From: an uncultured Lachnospiraceae bacterium
Lineage (GTDB): Bacteria > Bacillota > Clostridia > Lachnospirales > Lachnospiraceae
DNA: 64,000 nt
Direction of reading: 5' to 3'
Assembly: GCA_900539175.1 (NCBI GenBank)
Contig: UQAW01000016.1
Location: 3,022-67,021 of the forward strand
Shown here piece after piece: positions 43,637 to 51,525 of this stretch (position 1 is its first letter; each line of letters opens with the position of its first letter). The notes beneath the pieces were generated by a model. It was not told the DNA's origin. It searched no databases and was given only the letters and a program-made list of their open reading frames with translations. The translations under genes were made by a program, and so were the position numbers.

Positions 43637-44731
43637 TTAAGTCATCCGCTGACTGACATTTAAAGCAAGCCCCATCTCGCCCAGCAGAAAAAGTACGGAA
43701 GTTCCGCCGTAACTGATAAATGGCAGCGTGATCCCTGTATTGGGAATGGTATTTGTTACGACTGCGATATTGAGAATTACCTGAATGGCCATATGACCCA
43801 TAATACCGGCAGCAATCAAAGCTCCGGACAGATCTGATGCATGGGTGGAAATAACCATCAGTCTCCAGACCAGAAGCACAAATAATAAGATCACAAGACT
43901 TGCGCCGACCAATCCGGTTTCTTCGCAAATGATGGAGAAGATCATATCATTTTGTGCTTCGGGTACAAACCCTAGTTTTTGCAGAGAACTTCCGAGACCT
44001 TTGCCGAAGATACCTCCGCTTCCTATGGCATAGAGCCCCTGAATTGTTTGAAATCCCTTTTCATAAGTCTCCGGATTTCGCCAGATGGCCAGACGTTCCA
44101 GACGATAACTTTCCAGACTGAGGAAAATTGCCACGAAACCGATACCAGTACATCCGATACCGATAAATGGCAGATATCGGGGATTGGAAACAAAAATTGT
44201 AATGACTGCAATTCCCAGAATAATAATGGCGGTACTCAGGTTATTCGATCCCACAAGTCCCACAATTGGAAGGATACTGATCATAATCATCAACATAAAC
44301 CAGATGCTGGTCGTCTTTCTCTTTGATCGGTCAATCAGACAGGCCAAAAATAAAATTACCGCAACCTTTGCGAACTCTGATGGCTGAAAGGATAACGGTC
44401 CAAGGGAAAGCCACCGTTTGGAACCATTATACTCATCTCCAAAAAATAACACAGCCAGAGAAAGCAGCAGAGAGACCCCATAAAGAGCCGGAGCAAACCG
44501 CAAAAGCCGGTGATAATCAACCTGGGACACAAAATACATAGCAAAAAATCCTAAAACAGTAGCAAAAAGCTGTTTCTTAAAATAATAAGCACTATCATGA
44601 AACTTTACCCGGCCATTATAAGCACTGGTACTGAAAAGTAGTACAAGCCCCCACACCACCAACAAGAAAACCAACACCAACAACGTATAATCCACCCGGG
44701 AAGACTTCGAATTCTTCATAAAAATGACCAT
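43637..44731 (-). CDS. ftsW: FtsW/SpoVE-type SEDS glycosyltransferase, inverted
   Basis: The 364-residue protein has about ten membrane spans and typical SEDS blocks: VDYTLLVLVFLLVVWGLVLLFS, the first catalytic loop GSKRWLSLGPLSFQPSEFAKVA (about 95-116), EETGLVGASLVILLF and ITLPFISYGGTS near the C-terminus. SEDS proteins polymerise glycan strands with a class B PBP partner. Two such partners are encoded just upstream on the opposite strand. Start 44731 has AAGG six bases before it; 44719 is an alternative. In most dcw clusters ftsW is co-oriented between murD and murG, so the inversion is unusual. FtsW and SpoVE cannot be told apart here. Confidence 0.9.
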   Translation of the reverse strand: MVIFMKNSKSSRVDYTLLVLVFLLVVWGLVLLFSTSAYNGRVKFHDSAYYFKKQLFATVLGFFAMYFVSQVDYHRLLRFAPALYGVSLLLSLAVLFFGDEYNGSKRWLSLGPLSFQPSEFAKVAVILFLACLIDRSKRKTTSIWFMLMIMISILPIVGLVGSNNLSTAIIILGIAVITIFVSNPRYLPFIGIGCTGIGFVAIFLSLESYRLERLAIWRNPETYEKGFQTIQGLYAIGSGGIFGKGLGSSLQKLGFVPEAQNDMIFSIICEETGLVGASLVILLFVLLVWRLMVISTHASDLSGALIAAGIMGHMAIQVILNIAVVTNTIPNTGITLPFISYGGTSVLFLLGEMGLALNVSQRMT

Positions 44732-44822
44732 CCTCATCCTTCTCAACATCATATGAAAAAGAAACGAAATCTATGCAAATACAAAAATAGAAGAGAGTTC
44801 TCTGTATCGGAAATCCCATCTT

Positions 44823-44984
44823 AGAGCGTGTTTGAAAATTCATTCCCGCAATCTGCACGCCCCACTTTGCGGTATATTTGCCTCGCATTCGGTCAACGTA
44901 GCCCGCTACGCCTCCCTCATTTGAGACAAATCTCCCACAAACTGGGACACACATCTCGCGGAAAGCAATTTTCAAACACACTCC
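44823..44984. repeat. Foldback element, family X (X2)
   Basis: A 162-base imperfect hairpin between the divergent ftsW and murA genes. The outer arms are GTTTGAAAATT and AATTTTCAAAC; the apex is GTCAACGTAGC-CC-GCTACGCCTCCC. The conserved internal-loop blocks AATCTGCACG (left) and ACACATCT (right) are also present in X1 at 23963-24120, where the arm sequences otherwise differ. Confidence 0.78.
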
Positions 44985-45030
44985 AGGAGTGTATTTTGCG
45001 GAATGTAACTTTGCGTCTTAGACAGCCAGA

Positions 45031-45210
45031 GAAAATGGCGGGGGAAAGCCAGCGGCAGATATGCGCTGACTTCGGAGTGCGCCCGAAGATCCACTTGCTG
45101 TGAACACTTAAGTAGGAGCCCTTTGGCGATGAACTTAGTGTGAACGCAAGTTAGCTGAGGGGAAACGCAGAAGCAAGCATATTGCCGCTGGCTTTCCCCC
45201 GCCATTTTCC
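45031..45210 (+). repeat. Foldback element, family Y (Y2)
   Basis: Arms GAAAATGGCGGGGGAAAGCC plus AGCGGCA and their complement (45031-45064 and 45179-45210) enclose the 115-base conserved Y core. In the core CTTCGG/CCGAAG (45070-45088) forms a first stem and ACTTGC (45093-45098) pairs with GCAAGT (45146-45151). The outer arm sequence is unlike that of Y1 and Y3. It sits immediately after X2 in the divergent ftsW-murA spacer. Confidence 0.8.
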
Positions 45211-45248
45211 CGTCCGTTCGAGTAACATTACCTCTTCCTAAAGCATAG

Positions 45249-45254
45249 TATAAT
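45249..45254 (+). promoter_or_regulatory. Probable -10 element for murA
   Basis: TATAAT lies 27 bases before the preferred TTG start at 45282. No convincing -35 hexamer is found 16-18 bases upstream, where the end of the Y2 element lies. If used, transcription would begin near 45261 and leave the ribosome site GGGAG for TTG 45282. Confidence 0.45.
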
Positions 45255-45281
45255 GGGAGAAGATTGACGGGAGTAGAAGCC

Positions 45282-46553
45282 TTGGAGCTATATGAAATAG
45301 AAGGTGGAATCCCCCTAAACGGAGAAGTGCGGATTCAGGGTTCAAAGAATGCGGTTTTGCCTATGATGGCTGCTGCAGTCCTGCAGAGAGGCTGCGTATG
45401 TCTGCAGCACTGTCCGGATATTGCGGACGTGGTGTGTATGGAGCAGATACTGCAAAGCATCGGTGCAAAAGTATGGAGAGAGGATCAGGATTTATACATC
45501 GACTGCGGACAGATTCATACGGGAGTAATACCAGGGGCGTATGCAGATAAGATGCGCTCTTCTGTTATTTTAATGGGAGCATTGCTGGGGAGAACAGGAA
45601 ATATCCAGATCAGTTATCCGGGCGGATGCACGATTGGAAAGCGTCCCATAGATCTGCACCTTGCAGTTTTGAAAGCGCTGGGGGTGAAAATTGAGGAACA
45701 TGACGGAGTTTTATATGGCTTCTGCAAAAAAATGACAGGCGGATATTACCATTTTCCAAAGGTGAGTGTCGGTGCAACTGAAAATGCAATTTTGGCTGCA
45801 GTGTCGGCGGAAGGAATTACAGTATTGGAAAATTGTGCAAGAGAACCGGAGATCATTCATTTGTGTCATTTTCTGGAGACTATGGGTGCCAACATAGAGG
45901 GTGCCGGAGAAAATAAGATTCGGATTGAAGGAAGAAAAGAACTCCATGGGACACAATTTCAGGTTCCGTCTGACCGGATTGTAGCGGGGACTTATCTGTT
46001 GGCAGGTGCTGCGACAAGAGGAAAAGTGACTCTGATTGATGCTCCGGTGCTGGAAATGCAGGCACTGCTGTCTCTATATTTGAAAATGGGTGGACAATAT
46101 GAAGTGAGTAGTGGTAAACTAATAGCGGACAGCCGCTTCCTGCGGTATCCGGTGGAAGATCTGAAAACCGGATGTTATCCAGGATTTCCTACGGATCTGC
46201 AGTCACCGCTTCTGGCAGTATGCAGTACGGTACAGGGAAAGAGCAGAATAGAAGAAACTATTTTTGAGGACCGTTATAAGGCGGCAGAGCAGATGAAGCA
46301 TATGGGAGCCGATATACAGATTAAAGATTCTGTTGCAGAAATATATGGCGGAAATCTGTCCGGGACCCTGGTATGTGCAGAAGATCTGCGGGGCGGAGCA
46401 GCGCTGGTCCTAGCGGGTCTTGCTGCGGAAGGAATCACAAGAATCAGCGGTATTGGTTATGTGGAACGGGGATATCAGGATATCGGAAAGGATATCCGTG
46501 CCCTGGGCGGAAAAATATATCGAATGACATTGGTGAGGACACAATGTTCCTGA
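45282..46553 (+). CDS. murA: UDP-GlcNAc 1-carboxyvinyltransferase
   Basis: The 423-residue enzyme performs the first committed step of peptidoglycan synthesis, adding enolpyruvate from PEP. The sequence opens LYEIEGGIPLNGEVRIQGSK with the catalytic NAVLP site following, has YPGGCTIGKRPIDLHL with the PEP-binding cysteine at about residue 116 (fosfomycin target), and GFPTDLQSPLLAV and RGGAALVLAGLAAEG as family blocks. TTG 45282 is chosen because GGGAG precedes it, the family N-terminus begins there and a -10 lies 27 bases upstream; TTG 45264 is an in-frame alternative. It begins the murA-divIB unit. Confidence 0.93.
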   Translation: MELYEIEGGIPLNGEVRIQGSKNAVLPMMAAAVLQRGCVCLQHCPDIADVVCMEQILQSIGAKVWREDQDLYIDCGQIHTGVIPGAYADKMRSSVILMGALLGRTGNIQISYPGGCTIGKRPIDLHLAVLKALGVKIEEHDGVLYGFCKKMTGGYYHFPKVSVGATENAILAAVSAEGITVLENCAREPEIIHLCHFLETMGANIEGAGENKIRIEGRKELHGTQFQVPSDRIVAGTYLLAGAATRGKVTLIDAPVLEMQALLSLYLKMGGQYEVSSGKLIADSRFLRYPVEDLKTGCYPGFPTDLQSPLLAVCSTVQGKSRIEETIFEDRYKAAEQMKHMGADIQIKDSVAEIYGGNLSGTLVCAEDLRGGAALVLAGLAAEGITRISGIGYVERGYQDIGKDIRALGGKIYRMTLVRTQCS

Positions 46554-46567
46554 ATGTGGAGGAATCT

Positions 46568-47407
46568 ATGGAACACAGGAGAAAAAGAAGACAGCCAAAA
46601 AAAATAAGACGCATCATAATCCTATCCATCAGCGGGATAATCCTTTTGGGTGTCCTGCTGTTTGGTGTTTTATTTTATACGATAAATGTTGAGGTGGTTG
46701 GAAACAACCGTTATTCGGAAGCACAGATTAAAGAAATGGTAATGAAGGGACCGCTATCCTTTAATACCTTACTGATGTCCAAATTGAAAGAACATATCAA
46801 TCTGGAGAATATTGCCTTTATGGAATCTGTGGATGTGGAGTATCTGGATCGTAATACGATACGTCTGCATGTAAGTGAAAAGTATCCCATCGGATATGTG
46901 GAAAATGACGGCAGTAAGTATTATTTTGATAAGGACGGGGTGGTTCTTGAAAGTGAGAAAAAGACGGAAGAAAGTCAGGGACTAAACCCGGAAGAAGTAC
47001 AGGATCAGGAAGCATTGAGTCCGGAAGTGATAGAAGAAGAAACGGCAAAGCAGTTCCATCCTGAACTTACGGATGTTCCTGTGGTGAACGGTCTGGAATT
47101 TCCTTCGGCGGAAGTAGGGAAAAAGCTGGAGGTGGAGGATCCTTCCATCTTTAACAGCATTCTGGGTCTGGCGCGCATGGCTGACAAATACCAGATTCAG
47201 CCGGACAGTGTGGAGATTGGTGAAGATAATGTGTTGACACTGCATTATGGAAATGTAAGAATTGCTCTTGGGAAAGATGAGAATCTGGAAGACAAGATGA
47301 CAAGAGTTGCCGGAATCCTGCCGAAGCTTAACGGTGAGTCGGGAGTTCTGCATTTGGAAGGATTTACGAACGATACACAGAATATTATTTTCGAGCGTGA
47401 TTTATAG
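46568..47407 (+). CDS. divIB: Cell division protein DivIB/FtsQ
   Basis: The 279-residue bitopic protein has a basic cytoplasmic tail (EHRRKRRQPKKIRR), one span (about 17-40), a POTRA domain starting VEVVGNNRYSEAQIKEMV and a beta domain reaching DTQNIIFERDL. An acidic insertion of about 30 residues (roughly 125-155) lies between POTRA-associated and beta parts. It bridges FtsL/DivIC to the septal synthases. ATG 46568 has GGAGG at ideal distance; ATG 46544 is possible but poorly served. It is followed by a 314-base spacer with repeats and the ftsZ promoter. Confidence 0.9.
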   Translation: MEHRRKRRQPKKIRRIIILSISGIILLGVLLFGVLFYTINVEVVGNNRYSEAQIKEMVMKGPLSFNTLLMSKLKEHINLENIAFMESVDVEYLDRNTIRLHVSEKYPIGYVENDGSKYYFDKDGVVLESEKKTEESQGLNPEEVQDQEALSPEVIEEETAKQFHPELTDVPVVNGLEFPSAEVGKKLEVEDPSIFNSILGLARMADKYQIQPDSVEIGEDNVLTLHYGNVRIALGKDENLEDKMTRVAGILPKLNGESGVLHLEGFTNDTQNIIFERDL

Positions 47408-47434
47408 GATATCAGGGGTAAAAGGTATTTTGCC

Positions 47435-47514
47435 CCATGATATCTGCGGATTGCTACACACTGTGTGCTTCCATGATACCTACGGATTGCTACGCACTGT
47501 GTGCTCCCGCAATC
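47435..47514 (-). repeat. Tandem 36-base repeat with R-type hairpin
   Basis: Two direct copies (47435-47470 and 47471-47506) share CCATGATA, CGGATTGCTAC and CACTGTGTGCT. The second forms a complete hairpin: GATTGC (47485-47490) with GCAATC (47509-47514), inner GCAC/GTGC, loop TGT. On the minus strand the order GATTGC-GGGA-GCAC-ACA-GTGC matches the third stem of the repeats at 54061-54092 and 63968-64000. There are only two units and no spacers, so it is not a CRISPR array. Confidence 0.65.
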
Positions 47515-47564
47515 TTAAAAACATTACGAAAAAGTAAAAAATCCATGAAAATGAAAAAAAATGG

Positions 47565-47593
47565 TTGATTAATTTAAGAAGAAAAGATATTAT
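47565..47593 (+). promoter_or_regulatory. Sigma-A type promoter for ftsZ
   Basis: TTGATT (47565-47570) and TATTAT (47588-47593) have a 17-base spacer. It would give a leader of about 120 bases before the TTG start of ftsZ. Confidence 0.6.
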
Positions 47594-47721
47594 ATATCTA
47601 TATGCAACGTGCTTGTTCAGTAGAAGAAATGCGGACAGGTATTCAGAAACTCACTAATGAATGGATAAAAAGTACCCAAAGGGGAATATAAATAGGCGTA
47701 TGCCGTGAAGGAGGAAGTACC

Positions 47722-48888
47722 TTGTTAGAAATTATGACAAATGAAGCCGAGTCTTCAGCAAAAATTATCGTCATCGGTGTTGGCGGCGCAGGAAATAATG
47801 CGGTAAACCGCATGGTTGAGGAAACCATCGGGGGCGTGGAGTTTGTAGGTGTGAATACAGATAAACAGGCGCTTACACTGTGTAAAGCACCGACCGTTCT
47901 TCAAATTGGGGAGAAATTGACGAAAGGTCTTGGTGCAGGTGCGAAACCGGAAGTTGGCGAGAAGGCTGCCGAGGAGAGCGTTGAAGAAATCAAGCAGATT
48001 ATGGAAGGCGCAGACATGGTCTTCGTTACCTGTGGTATGGGCGGAGGAACCGGTACAGGTGCAGCTCCGATTGTGGCAGGTGTTGCAAAAGAGATGGGTA
48101 TTCTGACAGTAGGTGTTGTCACAAAACCGTTCCGTTTTGAGGCGAAAACACGTATGAGCAATGCGCTTATGGGAATTGATAAGTTAAAGCAGAACGTGGA
48201 TACCCTGATTGTAATCCCGAATGATAAATTGTTGGAAATTGTTGACCGCAGAACTACAATGCCGGAAGCACTGAAGAAGGCAGACGAAGTTCTCCAGCAG
48301 GCCGTACAGGGAATCACAGACCTGATTAATCTGCCGGCTCTGATTAATCTGGACTTTGCAGATGTTCAGACGGTTATGACAGATAAAGGTATTGCACATA
48401 TTGGTATTGGTGAGGCAAAAGGTGATGATAAGGCGTTGGAAGCAGTTCAGCAGGCCGTATCCAGCCCGCTGCTTGAGACAACGATCCAGGGTGCAAGTCA
48501 TGTTATTATTAATATTTCCGGAGATATTTCTCTTATGGATGCCAATGATGCAGCAAGTTATGTACAGAATCTGGCAGGTGAGAGTGCGAATATTATTTTC
48601 GGTGCCATGTATGATGATACCGTGACAGATTCCTGCAGAATTACAGTAATTGCTACAGGACTGGACGATATGACAGCAAAGCAGCCGAGTGTATCCGGAG
48701 CTAAGAAGGCAGCCGAGGACAAAAAGAAAAGTGCATTTTCCAATGCGGGCTACAAGATGCCGACATTTACGATGCCGCAGACGAATGCACAGCCGACATC
48801 AACAGCGACCCCATCATCTGGTCCATTGGTGAGCAATGTGCCGAAGAAGGATATTCAGATTCCGGATTTTCTTAAAAACCGCAAATAA
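47722..48888 (+). CDS. ftsZ: Cell division GTPase FtsZ
   Basis: The 388-residue tubulin homologue forms the division ring. It has the glycine-rich VGGAGNNAVNRM (about residues 20-31), the tubulin signature GMGGGTGTGAAPI (about 107-119), and the T7 loop NLDFADVQTVM (about 209-219). A linker rich in K, A, T, P and Q ends in the C-terminal peptide KDIQIPDFLKNRK that binds FtsA/SepF/ZapA-type partners. The start is TTG 47722 after GGAGG with seven-base spacing. FtsA is not encoded next to it, which is common in Clostridia using SepF. Confidence 0.97.
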   Translation: MLEIMTNEAESSAKIIVIGVGGAGNNAVNRMVEETIGGVEFVGVNTDKQALTLCKAPTVLQIGEKLTKGLGAGAKPEVGEKAAEESVEEIKQIMEGADMVFVTCGMGGGTGTGAAPIVAGVAKEMGILTVGVVTKPFRFEAKTRMSNALMGIDKLKQNVDTLIVIPNDKLLEIVDRRTTMPEALKKADEVLQQAVQGITDLINLPALINLDFADVQTVMTDKGIAHIGIGEAKGDDKALEAVQQAVSSPLLETTIQGASHVIINISGDISLMDANDAASYVQNLAGESANIIFGAMYDDTVTDSCRITVIATGLDDMTAKQPSVSGAKKAAEDKKKSAFSNAGYKMPTFTMPQTNAQPTSTATPSSGPLVSNVPKKDIQIPDFLKNRK

Positions 48889-48900
48889 AGAATTTCAAAG

Positions 48901-48932
48901 GCAGGATGCGAGATGGGCATCCTGCTTTTTTA
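48901..48932 (+). terminator. Intrinsic terminator of ftsZ
   Basis: GCAGGATGC and GCATCCTGC pair perfectly around GAGATGG, followed by TTTTTT. Confidence 0.9.
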
Positions 48933-48946
48933 AAGGTAGGGGGGAC

Positions 48947-49193
48947 GGATGCCGGAAACCGGGACCGCTGGCGTTTTGTTGGTGCGGCGGGCTGGCGGTT
49001 TCGGAGTTTAAGAGTATCTAAGAGGTTTGAAATTCTGCTAAAAGCGCTCTGCAATATGACAAACTCGCTGTGCTCAGACAGTGTCATATTGCAGAGCAAC
49101 GCATAATTTCAACCCTCTAAGATACTTAAAACTCCTGCAAATGCCGGCTCGCCTGCACCAACAAACCGCCGGCGGTCCCGGTTTCCGGCATCC
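48947..49193. repeat. Very long foldback element, family W
   Basis: A 247-base inverted repeat with arms of about 115 bases. The outer 21 bases (from GGATGCCGGAAACCGGGACC) pair exactly, GTTTGTTGGTGC-like, AGTATCT and TTTGAAATT-type blocks continue with small bulges, and GCTCTGCAATATGACA pairs exactly near the apex. The loop is AACTCGCTGTGCTCAGA. It fills half of the 503-base gap between ftsZ and aroE; the remaining 198 bases (49194-49391) show only an AT-rich region before the aroE ribosome site. Confidence 0.8.
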
Positions 49194-49391
49194 TGTGTAG
49201 CGAAGACGATAGGTGGCGAAAGCAGGAATGAGAGGTATTGATGGAGTGAGATGATTGTATTGAAAGGAAATTGGTATCATAGTTATTTGCAGGATAGGAT
49301 GTTTTTCATATGGAGCTGATTTCCAGGATAACGAATATTTATCATATTTAGGATTTTAAAATTCAAGAAAGAAGAGGAGGAGAAAGGAAAG

Positions 49392-50261
49392 ATGAGAGAG
49401 ATTACAGGGCATACCAGGTTGACGGGATTGTTGGGGAGTCCAGTGGCGCACAGTGTTTCGCCGCTTATGCATAATGAGGCGTTTCGGCAGTTGGGACTGG
49501 ATTATGTATATTTATGCTTTGATGTAAAAGAAGAGGGTCTGAAGACGGCTGTGGAAGGTTTGAAGATGGCGGGAATCAGAGGATTTAATCTGACGATGCC
49601 GAATAAGAATAAGATGGTTGAGTTGGTTGATTGCTTATCGCCGGCAGCCGGACTGATCGGAGCTGTGAATACAGTGGTCAATAATGATGGGATTCTGATC
49701 GGGCATAATACGGATGGAATCGGTTTTATGCGTTCCGTGAAGGATGCGGGGTATGATATTATCGGTCAGGAGATGACAGTGATGGGAGCAGGGGGAGCTG
49801 CTACGGCGATCTGTGTACAGGCAGCTTTGGATGGGGTGAAGAAGATTCATCTGTTTACCCGTCCTTCCAGTCGGTTTCATCAAAGGACGGTGGTTTTGGT
49901 TGATCGGATCAACCAGATTACAGACTGTGAAATAACTTTGTATGATCAGGCAGATCAGCATGCGCTGCGGACAAGTATGGAGCAGAGTGCAATTCTTGTA
50001 AATGGAACATCCGTTGGCATGGCACCGGATACCGATGCATCGATTATTGAAGATTCTTCATTTTTTATACCTGGAAAGATTGTGGCGGATATTATCTATA
50101 ATCCACAGGAGACGAAATTACTTAAAATGGCGCGGGAGGCCGGATGCAAAACTTTTAATGGAATGTATATGCTCCTGTATCAGGGAGCCGAGGCATTTCG
50201 TATCTGGACCGGACAGGAAATGCCGATAGAACAAATTAAAGAGAAATATTTTCATGAATGA
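49392..50261 (+). CDS. aroE: Shikimate dehydrogenase
   Basis: The 289-residue enzyme reduces 3-dehydroshikimate to shikimate with NADPH. LGSPVAHSVSPLMHNEAF is the shikimate-binding N-terminal motif, NLTMPNKNKMV carries the catalytic lysine, and GAVNTVVNNDG and MGAGGAATAICVQAAL are substrate and nucleotide loops. The ending NGMYMLLYQGAEAFRIWTG is typical. GAGGAGG-rich sequence precedes ATG 49392. It is followed by aroD, the preceding step in the pathway. Confidence 0.95.
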   Translation: MREITGHTRLTGLLGSPVAHSVSPLMHNEAFRQLGLDYVYLCFDVKEEGLKTAVEGLKMAGIRGFNLTMPNKNKMVELVDCLSPAAGLIGAVNTVVNNDGILIGHNTDGIGFMRSVKDAGYDIIGQEMTVMGAGGAATAICVQAALDGVKKIHLFTRPSSRFHQRTVVLVDRINQITDCEITLYDQADQHALRTSMEQSAILVNGTSVGMAPDTDASIIEDSSFFIPGKIVADIIYNPQETKLLKMAREAGCKTFNGMYMLLYQGAEAFRIWTGQEMPIEQIKEKYFHE

Positions 50262-50293
50262 TAAAAAGTAATGAATATGATAGGAGAAAGATT

Positions 50294-51040
50294 ATGAGTC
50301 TGCAGGTGAAAAATCTGATCATTGGAGAAGGAATTCCTAAAATCTGTGTACCGATTACCGGTGTATCCAAAAAAGAAATATTGACTCAGGCAAAACAAGC
50401 CTTTGAAGCCGGTCCGGACCTTGTAGAATGGCGCGCCGACTTCTATGAAGATATTTTCGAGGAAGGTAAACCGGAAGAAGTTCTGGACGAGTTATCTGCT
50501 GTCTTAGGGGAGATTCCGATTTTCTTCACCTTTCGTTCTTCTGGTGAAGGCGGAAATCGCGAAATTTCAACAAAAGCATATGAGAAACTGAATATTTCCG
50601 TAGCAGAGCAGCGAATTGCATCCTTCATTGATGTGGAAGTATACATGAACAAGCTTGATGCCGGCTCTTTGATAGAAGCCATTCATCAAAAACATGGCCT
50701 GGTGATTGCCTCGAACCACCACTTTGATAAAACCCCTTCCAAATCTGAGATGTGCCAAATTCTGAAGAACATGGAAACCTTAGGTGCAGACATTTTAAAA
50801 CTGGCTGTTATGCCCGAAACCTCTGAAGATGTTCTGGATCTTCTTCAGACAACTGCTCAAATATCAGCCCAAACCATGCATCCCATCATCACAATGTCCA
50901 TGGGAAAATTAGGTGTCATCAGCCGCATCAGCGGAGCGACTTTCGGTTCTGCGGTTACCTTTGCAACAGTAGGACAGGCCTCCGCACCTGGTCAAATTCC
51001 GCTGGATAAAATGCGCGCAATTCTCCAAGCGATTAACTAA
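50294..51040 (+). CDS. aroD: 3-Dehydroquinate dehydratase, type I
   Basis: The 248-residue TIM-barrel enzyme converts 3-dehydroquinate to dehydroshikimate through a Schiff base. VEWRADFYED near the start, the catalytic histidine in IASNHHFDKTP (about 142) and the Schiff-base lysine in ILKLAVMPET (about 169) are present, as is MGKLGVISRISG. ATG 50294 with AGGAG seven bases before it is preferred over ATG 50258, which overlaps the aroE stop but lacks a ribosome site. The order aroE-aroD forms a two-gene shikimate unit next to sporulation genes. Confidence 0.95.
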   Translation: MSLQVKNLIIGEGIPKICVPITGVSKKEILTQAKQAFEAGPDLVEWRADFYEDIFEEGKPEEVLDELSAVLGEIPIFFTFRSSGEGGNREISTKAYEKLNISVAEQRIASFIDVEVYMNKLDAGSLIEAIHQKHGLVIASNHHFDKTPSKSEMCQILKNMETLGADILKLAVMPETSEDVLDLLQTTAQISAQTMHPIITMSMGKLGVISRISGATFGSAVTFATVGQASAPGQIPLDKMRAILQAIN

Positions 51041-51228
51041 TATCCTGCACACTATAGCGGATTCATTTCAAATGCTTGCTTTACAACAAATAATTTACTG
51101 TTGTCAGCCAATAAAACTACCACAACTTTCAATTTAAAATTATGAAATAGTTATTCGTAGTAGGCATACCAAAGATACTGTTCGCTGTAGTATTAAGGTA
51201 GAATTTTATACAATCGGCGCCAAAGACA

Positions 51229-51412
51229 GGAAATGAGGGGGCTTGGAACCTGTAGGAGAAGTGCGCTGACTTCGGAGTGCGCCCGAAGATCCACTTTCTG
51301 TGAACACTTAGCGAAGAGCCCATTGGCGATGAGCTTAGTGTGAACGGAAGTTAGCTGAGGGGAAACGCAGAAGCAAGCACTTCTCCTACAGGTTTCAGGC
51401 CCCCTCATTTCC
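51229..51412 (+). repeat. Foldback element, family Y (Y3)
   Basis: Arms GGAAATGAGGGGGC and AACCTGTAGGAGAAGTGC (51229-51264) are complementary to 51379-51412 with only two G-U-type differences. The core is that of Y2: CTTCGG/CCGAAG stem, then ACTTTC (51293-51298) and GGAAGT (51346-51351) paired with one G-U, then AGCTGAGGGGAAACGCAGAA. It lies in the 533-base gap between aroD and spoIIGA; bases 51041-51228 of that gap contain no recognisable feature. Confidence 0.82.
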
Positions 51413-51459
51413 GTCCCTCCCCCGTCAAAAAGAAAATAATGCCAAATCCTCAAAGATTT

Positions 51460-51484
51460 TGTCGAATAATTCTAAGATTCGACA
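51460..51484 (+). promoter_or_regulatory. Two divergent Spo0A boxes
   Basis: TGTCGAA (51460-51466) and its complement TTCGACA (51478-51484) match the 0A box core TGNCGAA. They lie just upstream of the spoIIGA -35 element, as in the known Spo0A-activated spoIIG promoter of Bacillus subtilis. Confidence 0.65.
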
Positions 51485-51492
51485 CCCTGTTT

Positions 51493-51525
51493 TTGACAAA
51501 TTTAACACCCCTTGAACCATATAAT
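51493..51525 (+). promoter_or_regulatory. Spo0A-dependent type promoter of spoIIGA-sigE
   Basis: TTGACA (51493-51498) and TATAAT (51520-51525) are both perfect but separated by 21 bases. An overlong spacer is the hallmark of spoIIG promoters, which need Spo0A-P to engage sigma-A polymerase. A 7-bp hairpin (AGTACTT 51526-51532, AAGTACT 51544-51550) begins at the transcript start. Confidence 0.7.

Noticed and set aside
43845..44541. Several plus-strand frames opposite ftsW
   Set aside because: They are antisense shadows of a well-conserved SEDS gene and lack ribosome sites.
45226..45231. -35 element for murA
   Set aside because: The hexamer CATTAC at the right distance does not resemble TTGACA; only the -10 is reported.
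46373..46567. Extended N-terminus for DivIB
   Set aside because: The upstream part overlaps murA in another frame; the family-like basic start with GGAGG is at 46568.
47435..47506. Possible CRISPR-like direct repeats
   Set aside because: Only two imperfect 36-base units directly abutting, with no spacers and no cas genes.
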